Origin: Omphalotus guepiniiformis
Taxonomy: Eukaryota > Basidiomycota > Agaricomycetes > Agaricales > Omphalotaceae
Reading direction: 5' to 3'
Assembly (NCBI GenBank): GCA_028554645.1
Contig: JAQOOI010000066.1
Location: 233,501 to 297,500 of the forward strand
Length of the DNA: 64,000 bases
Positions 53,906 to 63,775 of this stretch are shown in pieces. A program made the position numbers and the translations under genes. Within the stretch, counting starts at the first letter, position 1; every line of letters begins with the position of its first letter. A model generated the notes under the pieces. It made no database searches, was not told the DNA's origin, and worked only from the letters and a program-made list of their open reading frames with translations.

Positions 53906-55987
53906 TCACGTCTGTCTTTTTGACCTGGTTTTGACTCCTGTGTCCCAATCTGGTTCCTCATTGTCTTCTAAGTTGTCCCCAAGATCCGAATCATTGTCTT
54001 CTTCATCAGAATCGTCCCCTTCAAGCCTAAGATTGGGTATGGCATCAAAAATATAATCTGTATTTTTGACCAAGTCATTATCTTCATCCTCAATCATAGC
54101 TTCCAATTGCTTACTATCCAAGTCTATTAGCTCATGAATATTGTCTGGCAATTGTATAGGTTCGTATCTGGCTGCATGTGGTAAGACTCTAAATGCTGCA
54201 ACTTTTTCTTTGAGCACTGATCCATCCATTTCTGCAATAACATATGATCCACCTTTTGTCCTTCTGATTACAATCATGGGACCCTTATATCTTGGATACA
54301 TCTTTCTGTCTAAACTCATTTCAACCTGAGTATTCCTGACTTGAACCAGAGTTCCTGGCTTAAAGTCATAATCCTTTATAGTATTTCCATATTCTTGTTC
54401 AAACTTTATCAATGCTTTTCTTTTGTTTTCATCTACTCTTTCCCTCATTTCATTCACATGAGTTCTATGCTTAGCTAGAGCTTGTGCTCTGAATCCAAGT
54501 AATTCTTCATGAGTCAGAATTCTGTCTGGAGGTTTAACCAACCAAGTTGATTCCACAATATCCAAAGGTAGTATTGGCTCTGCCCCAGTGACTATGAAGT
54601 ATGGAGAACATCCAAGACCTCTTCTAACAGTCACTCTATCTGCCCAAAAGACATGTTTCAGAAACCAGTACCATCTCTTCAAATCTCCACCAGTTGCTTT
54701 TGCCAAAGCAGTTCTGATATCAAAATGAGCTCTTTCTATCTTTCCATTTGCTTGAGAATTGTATGGAGATATAGTAATACCTTTTATACCATACTTCTCT
54801 TCCAACCATCTCAACATTGCTCTCATAGCTGGGGCATTATCAGTGATAACCTCATCAGGGCAACCCCATCTACAGATAATGTCTTCAAAGAACCATTCAC
54901 CCATTAACCTTGCTGTCTCTGATTTCAATGCTCTACCTTCTGACCAAGAAGACAATGCGCATCTACCATGAACAACATTTGAACAGCCATTACTAGGTGG
55001 TGACACTTTAAACACATCTACATGAACCTTTTGAAACAAAGAAGGTGTATAAGTAAGAGTGGGTGGTATTTTCAGAAGGTCCAACTTTCTATTTTGACAA
55101 GCCTGACATGATTGGACAAACCAATTAATATCTTTCTCCATGTCTGGCCACCAAAATCTCTTGTCTATGACAGCTTTAGTTGCAAACATCCCTTTATGAC
55201 CCAAATTGTCATGTGCAGCATGCATCATGTACATTCTCTTCTCTTTAGATACAACCAACTTATGTTGACCATCTAGTTCTTCATTCCTTCTATACATTTT
55301 ACCATCTTTATCAACAAAGAACTTAACAGCTTGTCTTAGAAAAGATCTCTTTTCAGTTTTATTCAAACTTTTAATAACAGCTGAGTTCTTGTCTTGATGC
55401 CAATCCTTTATTAAAGGTAGAAGATCATCCATCTTCTTTCCTTCATCCCTTCTATGTACTTCACTGTAAGGATGAGAATTACTCCACTCTGGATCTTCTG
55501 GTGGAATTACTAAAGTTTGAGCAAAAGCACTCTTCACCATTCCATGAGCTTCTAAAACTCTAATCCTATAACATTCTGCAATTCTTTCTTCTTCTATGCA
55601 TTCTTGCAAATCATCTTCAAAATCATTTTCAGAGCTTGCCATTTCAAAAAGATAGCCACCTCTATTGTCTATTTTATCTCTGAAAGACTCAAAGTCCAGT
55701 GGTATATCATCTTCTTCATTTTGCATTCTAAACTGTAATGGTTCTCCATTATCTTCATCTACATAGTCTTCCTCATTTACAGGTGGTCTTTCAGTTGTTA
55801 TACCTCCAGGACCCCTTCTAGATAGACCATCCGGTCCATGTAAAGTTCCCTTAACATGTACCAATGTAAACTGATATTTCCTTATATCCTCTATCCACCT
55901 GTTTATAGTTGCATTAGGGCCTGAACTGGGATGATCCAACATGCCCTTTATATAGCTAGCATCTGTTTCCATAGTCAATACACCCAT
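53906..55987 (-). pseudogene. E pol, RNase H end and integrase
   Basis: Open over 693 codons in its own frame. Begins with the RNase H segment METDASYIKGML, then HVKGTLHGPDGLSRR. The integrase N-domain reads HAAHDNLGHKG...CQACQ; the catalytic core has VHVDVF, ITDNAPA and QANGKIERAH. After the core an SH3-like fold (YPRYKGPMIVIRR) and an acidic tail follow, without chromodomain. A one-base frame break near 55985 separates it from the upstream RNase H frame. Functionally it would be the integrase of a Ty3-type element targeting without chromatin reader. Confidence 0.9.
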
Positions 55988-57851
55988 AAATCAAGTAATA
56001 AGAAGCTTCTAAAGCTAATTTCAGACCATACAGCTCTCTCTTTGGTTGAGAAAACCTTGCTTCCCTTTCATTCAATGTAATTGAACCAAAGTAGTTAAAG
56101 TACTTCTTCTTAGGATCTTCTGGGTCAGTTTGGTATATATAATATCCAACTGCCATCCAAGAGGTATCTACAGCAAGTGTAATCCCATTTTCTGACATAT
56201 AGTCTATAGGTCTCAAACAAGGTGCAACTCTGATAGCTTCCTTAAGAGCTACTACAGAATCTCATTGTTCAGCCTTCATCTCAAATGGAACATTTCTGGT
56301 CAAATATTGCAAAGGTGCAGCAATTTTAGCATAGTCCTTTATAAATTGTCTAAGTTGGCCAGCAGTACCCAAGAAAGCCCTGACATCTGTCTTAGAGTCA
56401 AATCTTTGCCATGTAGTAACCACTTCTGCTATCTTATTAGAAGGTGCTTGACCCTCATATAAACAACGATGGCCAACAACCATGCCTTCTTTTACACAAA
56501 TGAATGCCTTTGTACCAGAAAATGTACCACCAACATATTTCATTCTTTGTATCACTCTATTCATATTTTGCATATGTTCCCATACAAATCTCCTTATACC
56601 ATTGTTTTGAGGAATAGTTTCATATCTGCCATCTGGTAACTCATATCTTGTTGCTGGACCCCTTACAGGTACATCATCAACATAAGGTATAGTCACATGT
56701 GGAATTTCATCTCTTAGAATGAAAGTAACATCATCATGAAAGATAGGTACTGAGTTAGTCCAGCCCATAGGCAGTTTTACTAGTCTATGTGGCCCAAATG
56801 GTGTTTGGAAGGTGGTTAAGTCTCTAGAATCATCATCTATCAACCTTTCATCATATCCAACAAAGATGTCCAGTGTTCCTAGACATGCTCTTCCTGCAAA
56901 GTTTCTAGCAACATCTGCAGTAGCTGGTGGAATTCCTGAATGTTGTATAGTAACTTTATTCAATGGTTCCAGACTATGCACCAGTCTCAAACTTTTTCCA
57001 TCTTTCTTTAAAACACAAAACCATTTTGATCTATAAGAAGAACTTGAAGGTTCATAAACTCCAGAATCAATTTTTGCCTTTATAATCTTACACACATCAT
57101 CAAATATACCAGGTGGTATTGGAATGTTTCTTTCAACCCAAGGTACATGTGGTAAGACTGGAAATTTCACAGGTGGAAAGAAATCTGTTCTAAAGTTTCC
57201 TCCTTCTGCAGGTTCCCAAGCAAAAGCTTTTTCCTGTTGTTTCATCAAATGATGAACTAAGTTCATTTCTTCTGGCCATAAAAAGCCTTCATCATGATTT
57301 TTGTCTATGATATTCTTTCTTTCTTCATTGTATCCTTCACCCGGTGTGAACTCGGGTGGATTTGGAGATAATTCCGGCATTTCCGCTAACGGATCACCAA
57401 AAATATTCCTTTCTACACGAAACTCAGCCGGTAAAGTAGCTTTAACCGGTCTAACTTTATCCTTTACAGATTTGTACTTTCCATACACATCTACAAACTC
57501 TTTATTATTTTTCTCTTTCCCTATATTACAAGAATTTTCTTCTTGAAATATAGTACCCTTCTTTTCTTTCAACTCTTCTCTCCAACTACAGAACACTTGC
57601 TTGTCTTTTCCCCTACTCTTTATATTAGTAGAGTTCATATAAGCATCTAGCACTCCTGCAGCTTCTTTATCTTTTTCCACATACTCTTTAGCAGCAAATA
57701 CAAAAGTTTCTGCCAATTCTTCTTTCTTAAAAGTTCCATCTTCATCAGGTAGTTTATACCCATCCACAAACAATTCACCATTTTCTTTCAGGCCAACTCT
57801 TAGAGCTACCTCTCCCTGAGGGCCAATCAGATCATAGAGGTCTGAAAATTT
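55956..57851 (-). pseudogene. E pol, reverse transcriptase and RNase H with in-frame stop
   Basis: Entered from pro at the heptamer AAATTTT (57851-57845). RT motifs: VEFNNI-type region replaced by TLDIFVGYDERL, then LPMGWTNSVPIF and TIPYVDDVPV (YVDD, not YLDD). After the thumb comes FLGTAGQLRQFI. TGA at 56264-56262 interrupts between RT and RNase H; the same frame continues as RNase H (LAVDTSWMAVGYYIY, ERELYGLKLALEASYY) until the frame break near 55985. Confidence 0.88.
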
Positions 57852-59232
57852 ACAACCCCTTCTTGTACATCTTTAGGTACCACAGGTGGAGGTCTACAAA
57901 TCTCTTTAAGAGTAGATCCTTCTTTCTTCTGTTCAATTCTAACACCTCTTCCTCTCAGATAGGTTCCAATAGTACACTTGTAGCCAGAATTTAGATCAGT
58001 TATGGTTATCTCTTGACCTCCATCCTCAAAGTTCTTTATTATACTTTGGGTGTTTACATCAAAAGGTCTACCAAGTAAAACTTGATATGGAGCCTCTTCC
58101 ACAATATGAACTTGCAAGTAGACTGTTAAGTCCCCAAATACAAAAGGTATATTTCTAGCCATACCCTTATTAGGCTTTAAACTCCCATTTGCACTTTGCA
58201 TGTGAATCACTACATCAGGATCCCATGACATTCCAAGTCCCATTGCTACCATCTGATCCATTGATATGATCTGAGAACCACTATCTAGAACAGCTTCCAC
58301 AGTTTCATCAGAGTTATTGATTTTTGGGAATACTACTCTAAGTCCTTCTGACTCTCTAGCCACCAGTATAACTTTATCTTTCTTGTTAGGATCTAGATCT
58401 CTAAGGAATTGCTCAACTACATCTTGGTGAACAATAGTACCAGCTTTCAAATCACCAGTATCTTTTGTCAATGTAATGAAAGTCTCCTTTAAAGACCAAA
58501 TATCCTCAACATTTACTTTCTTTATTGGTTCCACCTCAGAGTCTATTTGAATAGGATTCAAATCATTCTGATTAGATTCTATCTGCAAGAAAGCCTTTTC
58601 TGCTCTCTCAACAACCCTTCTATTTCTAGCTTTTCTCAATATAACAGCTCTAATGCCTGGAGATACAGCCATAAGGTCTCCAACTGGAACAGTAATATCC
58701 ATATTGAAAATCTTTTCTGCCATTTCCTCTTCTAAACCTGGTTTAGATAAAGTAGAAGCATGTCTAAAATCTCCAATCTTTCTAGCTGTTTCTTTATAAA
58801 CTATAGCATTCTCTTTGTTACTTTCTCTCTGAACATTTCTAACTTTTTCCACCACTTCATTTCTAACTTTGTTCAAAGCTTGGTCACTAGGAATAGGATC
58901 TCTTTGTAATGGCTCCACTCTATCAAATGGCCTTTCTTTAGCAGGTTCAACATTAATCTCTTTTTGACCTGGTTGAATAACCATATCCTTTATAGAAGGA
59001 TCCATTATATCCTCTTGATCTCTTAGTAAAGCCTCTTCATTATCTTTTGTTTCTTTCTCTAACTCCTCCATTCTCAAGGGTGGAGGTACATACAACCTTT
59101 TATCAAACCCTTTAGGCCTTACAATTTCTACTTCCATTCTCTTTTTAATACCAACTCTTTGTTTATCCTCAGGGACCTTCTTTGCGGTACTGTACACATT
59201 TCTAGTACTAGATCCCATCATCGGAACACTTA
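57827..59232 (-). CDS. E pro: retropepsin with long N-terminal domain
   Basis: Own frame, -1 to gag and +1 before pol. About 465 residues. The N-terminal about 290 residues are charged and of unknown function (Lys/Glu-rich, e.g. VERAEKAFLQIESNQ). Then comes a retropepsin fold: EAVLDSGSQIISM with DSG instead of DTG, and YQVLLGRPFDVN. The product would be made only after a -1 slip at GGGAAAC (59239-59233) and ends at the TGA at 57829-57827 unless a second slip occurs at AAATTTT. A separate pro frame is typical of betaretroviruses and unusual among Ty3-type elements. Confidence 0.82.
57845..57851 (-). promoter_or_regulatory. pro-pol -1 frameshift heptamer of E (AAATTTT)
   Basis: Reads A-AAT-TTT in the pro frame, six codons before the pro stop; a -1 slip opens the RT frame, which is continuous from here. 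Confidence 0.6.
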
Positions 59233-60702
59233 GTTTCCCGACTGGTTCAAGTAAGAAGCCTGACCATTTGAAGTCTGGCTTTTATCCTGATTTTCAATTC
59301 TGTCCAATCTTTCTGAAATCTTCAACAATGTGTTGGTAAAGACTGACATATCAAAACTATTATGTTGAGATTCAGAAGGTCCACTAGGCATATTATATCC
59401 CATGTCACTTTCTTCTGCAAAGATGAAGGCATTCTTGCCAACTTCCTTATCCCAACCCTTTTGTTTAGCAATAGCTTCAATTTTGTCCTTTCTAGAAGAA
59501 TTCATATCACCAGATGGAGCAACTTGTCCATCTTTCATGACTATCATTCCTCTTGCATTCCTAACTAAATATCCCTTCTCAAACTGTGATTTCTGGTGAG
59601 GACAATTTGTAGCAATATGCCCTTTCTCACCACAGAAATAACAAGAATATTCTGTAGGTCCTTGTGGGTTTGCATATCTATTACCACGGTTCTGACCCAT
59701 AGCAATAGATTGCATGTGTGGTATATTCATACCATTGTTACCACCTAATGTTTCTGCAAGAACTTTTTGAACTTGAGAGATCAAGGTAGCTTGATTCTCT
59801 TCAAATCTAGATTGCACCTGTTTCAAGGCAACTTCATGCCTATCCATTGTATCAGCAATCTTTCTTTCAAATTCATTCTTCTCAACATTCTCCCTTTTAA
59901 TATTAAAAGGTGTGTAACTTCTTTCTCTTTCTGTTTCAGAAGCTAGAGACATGCCAACTATTGCAAAACCATCATCCATGTTATTCTCACAGATGTGGGC
60001 AGCAGCAGCTATCACATCCTCAATAGGATACTTGTCTTCTCTTCTTCTAGGATTATCTGGATTAGCTATATAAGTCTTTTCCAGTCTATCCTTTACTTTA
60101 TCCCAGAAAGCAGGTTCTAAGGATTTGCCAAACAGAGTTACTGCCTCTAAGTTAGAGATAACAGCAGGTGGCTTTGCAGCTTTCTTATACTCATATTCAA
60201 ACAGCCTTTTAAACTTAAAGAACTTATCAAAGTTCTTCAATGGAATATATGCATACTCTGAATTTAACTTTCTCAACTTGGTCAGAGAACCTCCTTCTTC
60301 TAAAGAAGACTCTGGAAAGTTTTGTTTCAAAGCATCTTTGAATGTTCCCCACTTTCTACTTTTTGTTTCAGGGTAAGCTTCAACCCTTTTCTTTGTATCA
60401 TGAGTCATCCAGTCTGTAGCTAAGTAAATCTTTGCTGCATCATCTTTAATTCCCATTTTCAGGAATATTTCTTCCACTTGTTCCAACCAGCTTATCAAAC
60501 TGCCAGGATCTACATGGTCAAAGATAGGTGCCATTTTTGATTTCTTAGGAAGCTTATCATTCTGGATTTCCTTCAACGCTTCTGGGGAAAGTTCATGAAC
60601 TCCCACAAAAGTTGTCCTTGTATTATCATTGTTTCTGGGTATATCATCATCTCCTCTACTTTGTCCACTTGGACCAGCACCAGTAGTACTAGTAGCAGGC
60701 AT
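59230..60702 (-). CDS. E Gag
   Basis: 490 residues from the first ATG (60702). Capsid-like region at about residues 50-230 (SLISWLEQVEEIFLKMG, WGTFKDALKQNFPE), coiled segment near 280-320, CCHC knuckle CYFCGEKGHIATNCP, and a C-terminal tail ending NQSGN. The frame stays open for 117 codons upstream of this ATG (to the TGA at 61056-61054) without another ATG. That stretch is basic and Ser-rich and could be coding if a spliced or non-ATG start is used. The stop directly follows the GGGAAAC slip site. Confidence 0.88.
   Translation of the reverse strand: MPATSTTGAGPSGQSRGDDDIPRNNDNTRTTFVGVHELSPEALKEIQNDKLPKKSKMAPIFDHVDPGSLISWLEQVEEIFLKMGIKDDAAKIYLATDWMTHDTKKRVEAYPETKSRKWGTFKDALKQNFPESSLEEGGSLTKLRKLNSEYAYIPLKNFDKFFKFKRLFEYEYKKAAKPPAVISNLEAVTLFGKSLEPAFWDKVKDRLEKTYIANPDNPRRREDKYPIEDVIAAAAHICENNMDDGFAIVGMSLASETERERSYTPFNIKRENVEKNEFERKIADTMDRHEVALKQVQSRFEENQATLISQVQKVLAETLGGNNGMNIPHMQSIAMGQNRGNRYANPQGPTEYSCYFCGEKGHIATNCPHQKSQFEKGYLVRNARGMIVMKDGQVAPSGDMNSSRKDKIEAIAKQKGWDKEVGKNAFIFAEESDMGYNMPSGPSESQHNSFDMSVFTNTLLKISERLDRIENQDKSQTSNGQASYLNQSGN
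59233..59239 (-). promoter_or_regulatory. gag-pro -1 frameshift heptamer of E (GGGAAAC)
   Basis: Reads G-GGA-AAC in gag, immediately followed by the TAA stop. A -1 slip leads straight into the pro frame. Confidence 0.75.
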
Positions 60703-61220
60703 AGTAGTAACTTCTCTGAAACTCTTTTTAGATTTTTGTGCTGAAGCAGGTAGTCTATAAGACTTTCCAAATCCAACAGTAGATTTAGGCGGACGTAAAC
60801 GATCAAATTCACCGGGTATGAACTCCCGATTATTGTCAGATGACAGAACAAAAGATCCAGGTAATACTGGATCAACACTTTCAGGCTCTGGTACTGATTT
60901 CCCTTTGCCCTTAGATGCGGAACTAGTAACACTTCTTTCTCTTGTAGAAGATCTGGATTGAAAGTTTAAAATTTCTTCACCAGCTCTTTGGGAATTCTTT
61001 GTCTGACGTTTTGGTTTAGGTTTGCTAGGTTCACTAATTTTGACAAGTGAACTTCACAATCCAAAAATAAAGCAAAAGCTCTATGTAGCACTGTATAGAA
61101 CAAAACAGTACTTTATTGCACAACACAAATTTCCTTGTAATTCAAACGGTAAAATTCCGCTAGAAAGCCACAAATTTGTCCCTCACGAAGTCAATTTGTA
61201 CTTTTGACCCTCGCAGTGGG
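60703..61220 (-). other. E leader with the second half of the tRNA primer-binding site
   Basis: 61220-61211 reads CCCACTGCGA on the minus strand, completing the PBS begun at 16663-16672 (the five bases CCCAC are the TSD). The sequence from 61210 to 61054 is non-coding; 61053-60703 is the open extension of gag. Confidence 0.7.
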
Positions 61221-61586
61221 TGTTAGGAACCTAGATGGATTAGGGGCATGAATGCAAGAGGATTGAACAAGTCAACAAAAGTGTAGCAAAAGTGATACCA
61301 GAAAAATTTCAAAATTCTGGATGTTATTAGACTAGTCATTTTAGATGACCTACCTATTGGACTAGTCATTTCAGATGATCCACTGCCTCACATTGCAACC
61401 TCATGTTCAAACTGCCTCATGTTTGGCCTCAAGGTAGCCACATTGCAGCCTCATGTCCAAATGGCCTCATGTTCAGCCTCAAGGCATGCCTCACTGCAAC
61501 CTCATTGCATGCCTCATTGCATGCCTCATTGCATACCTCATTGTATGCCTCATTGTATGCCTCATGTTTAGCCTCATGGTTTGTAG

Positions 61587-61594
61587 TATATAAA
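61587..61594 (+). promoter_or_regulatory. TATA box of H2
   Basis: TATATAAA, 31 nt before AGTCTAGTTATT (61618-61629), the sequence complementary to the PBS. Confidence 0.65.
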
Positions 61595-61706
61595 GCCCCA
61601 GAAACTTAGTGTACAGTAGTCTAGTTATTTTCTTGTTAGTTATTTTCTTGTTAACCCCCATCTTGTAAATCTGTCTTGTGAATTCAAGTACTTTTTACTC
61701 TCTAAG

Positions 61707-62006
61707 TGTTGCTGAAGCATTACCAGTGACTGAACCTACAATATCTGAAGCATTTCCAGATATTCTCTAAGACATCTGAAGCATTTCCAGTGTCTATCCC
61801 TAAGTATTGCTGAAGCATTTCCAGCAGTATTCTCTTTGATTGTCTGAAGCATTTCCAGACTTTCTCCTTGAACAACTGAAGCATTTCCAGTTTTCAAACT
61901 ACACCTAGATTACTTGAAGCATTTCCAAGTATTCCAACCTTCCTTGGTTACTGAAGCATTTCCAGTAATCAAAACATCCTCTTTTCACTTGAAGCTTTTC
62001 CAAGTG
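61707..62006 (+). repeat. array of nine hairpins with a common loop
   Basis: Each unit has the loop AAGCATTTC (unit 1 AAGCATTAC, unit 9 AAGCTTTTC) between arms that pair. Arms in order: GTTGCTG/CAGTGAC (two G-U pairs); AATATCTG/CAGATATT; GACATCTG/CAGTGTC (one bulge); AGTATTGCTG/CAGCAGTATT; GTCTG/CAGAC; AACTG/CAGTT; TACTTG/CAAGTA; TTGGTTACTG/CAGTAATCAA; TTCACTTG/CAAGTGAA. Spacers are about 10-20 nt and unrelated. The array lies in the transcribed leader between the presumed start and the PBS. Confidence 0.88.
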
Positions 62007-62189
62007 AATCCTATTCTTCTAGTGCTATCTGATACATCATTCTTCACATTTTCCCTTTCCTGTGATATAGACTATCACTTCAGTTTCTCCATTGTGTTCT
62101 TTGAGTAGATTCTCAATTAATACAACTTAGCCCCCAACCCTCATATTGTGGATCAGAGTAACTAACCCTTACCTTCTGTTCCCTAACAT

Positions 62190-62201
62190 AATAACTAGAC
62201 T
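62190..62201 (+). other. H2 primer-binding site, self-primed type
   Basis: AATAACTAGACT, exact complement of 61618-61629. Confidence 0.7.
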
Positions 62202-62221
62202 CCCACTAAGTTACAGTTGAG

Positions 62222-63754
62222 ATGTCTACTCAAACAACCCACACCCAGACCAACCAACAACAGACCACTTCTCCTAGACACTATGTCCTCACCCCAGACA
62301 GCACCAATCTCAGAAGATCTGCCTCTGAAGGACCAGTTAACAGGCAATCCCAGAGTTTTACTCCATTTGAAACTCCAGAACAAACCCTAGGAAGTACACC
62401 ACAACAAATCCCACCAGGAGTAGCAGTTAGAAGACCAAGGAGAAGAAGAGACAGAACTACAGGTCTCACCTTCCAAGAACTCACTCCTATTTCCCCAGTC
62501 AGACCTAGATCCACTCTTCAGACTGAGATACTGAGAGCTGAATTGTATGGAGAACAAGGCATGGCTGAACTAACACCTGGTCCCAACACCATTGATAATT
62601 TGCTGCAAGAACCATATCAAGATCAGTCTCAATTCCCCAGTCAAGCAGCCATCAATGTTTCAAGTTCTTCTAGTAATGGAGCTGCTGGTGATACAGGGAA
62701 CATAGCAGATGATGAAGATGAGCATGCAGACATGCCTGCATTACAGGCTGTCAGTGATTCTGAATCTGACAATGATGAAGAGGATGAGGAGTATGAACCA
62801 CCAACTATGCAACATCCCATTGCACACTCCACACCCAGAACTCAACAATGGCAAGAAGCTAGTATGGACACAGGCTTCCAAAGTTATAATGAGGGCTTAA
62901 GAGATGTGTTGGGAAGCATGTATTCCAATCCTCATGTCCCTACAGCAGCTGCTAGAAATGTACAAGGACATTCTACTTCACATGGTGCTCCAACATCCAC
63001 ACATAATACTATCCACTCTAACAGAAGTCAAAGACATAGTGTCAGAGAGAGTATACCTTCACACAGAGCTTCATCAGGATCCCATACCACCAATGACTAT
63101 GAACAGGAGCGTAGTGTATCAGCTACTCAACTAGCAGGATTGGCAATTTCAAGCAGAGCCTTTTTACTCAGCATTGGAGTAGAAGATGATTCTTGGAGAA
63201 ATGACTATGGATGGATCCGTATGATGCGCAGGCTGGCTCAAACTAATCTATCTGACTTATCAGAGCCCATAGCACATGCTTTGCAATTCCCTCATAATGC
63301 AAGGGAACTCACAAATCTATATAACTTCTCACAAAGACCCATGATGCTCAATCTTTTGAATATGCAAGAGCCATCTAGCAGAGTCTCATCTCCAAGGAGT
63401 AATACCCCTCACTCTGCCAGAACAACCTTGCTTTCAGAGGCAAGTGACCATCCACATTCAACATCTCCTAGATCCTACCAGCTATATCCTGAGATGGACA
63501 TTTTCCAGTGGACTCTGAACTCTGCTAATGTGAATGGAAATTGGCAAGTGGTAGATGATAGGTCAGTCAGGAGCTCTCATACCAACCTACAAGGGTATAC
63601 TAGAGTACCAACCCATACTCCAGTACAATCACCTCAACATGCAGTACATTGGCCTAGTACTGTTGGTAGAGTACAACAATTCATCAACACTACTCCTTCA
63701 ACTGTGAGAAGTACAATACCCCAAGCAGTGCAAGGACGTATTGCAACTCCCTGA
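62222..63754 (+). CDS. H2 ORF1, 510 residues
   Basis: Same protein as 44184-45716. It ends with the same TGA followed by C, so the stop is not a private mutation of one copy, although the two copies are too similar to count as independent. Confidence 0.7.
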   Translation: MSTQTTHTQTNQQQTTSPRHYVLTPDSTNLRRSASEGPVNRQSQSFTPFETPEQTLGSTPQQIPPGVAVRRPRRRRDRTTGLTFQELTPISPVRPRSTLQTEILRAELYGEQGMAELTPGPNTIDNLLQEPYQDQSQFPSQAAINVSSSSSNGAAGDTGNIADDEDEHADMPALQAVSDSESDNDEEDEEYEPPTMQHPIAHSTPRTQQWQEASMDTGFQSYNEGLRDVLGSMYSNPHVPTAAARNVQGHSTSHGAPTSTHNTIHSNRSQRHSVRESIPSHRASSGSHTTNDYEQERSVSATQLAGLAISSRAFLLSIGVEDDSWRNDYGWIRMMRRLAQTNLSDLSEPIAHALQFPHNARELTNLYNFSQRPMMLNLLNMQEPSSRVSSPRSNTPHSARTTLLSEASDHPHSTSPRSYQLYPEMDIFQWTLNSANVNGNWQVVDDRSVRSSHTNLQGYTRVPTHTPVQSPQHAVHWPSTVGRVQQFINTTPSTVRSTIPQAVQGRIATP

Positions 63755-63775
63755 CACCCTAGTACTCAACCAATA

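Larger units (their letters stand above)
53739..61220 (-). mobile_element. internal region of element E (Ty3/gypsy, no chromodomain)
   Basis: Minus-strand order: PBS second half (61220-61211), leader, gag, pro, RT/RNase H, integrase, then convergent antisense gene. There is no LTR on either side here; the 5' LTR appears to be 15511-16660, separated by an inversion, and the 3' LTR should lie outside the window. Pol carries a stop and a frame break, so this copy is decaying. Confidence 0.85.
61221..62188 (+). repeat. 5' LTR of H2 (968 bp)
   Basis: TG...CA. U3 with a short 12-bp repeat tract, TATA box at 61587-61594, presumed transcript start at 61618, and the hairpin array in the leader. Shares CCAGAATT with the left H LTR and the TTATTTTCTTGTTAG duplication with the right H LTR. 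Confidence 0.94.
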
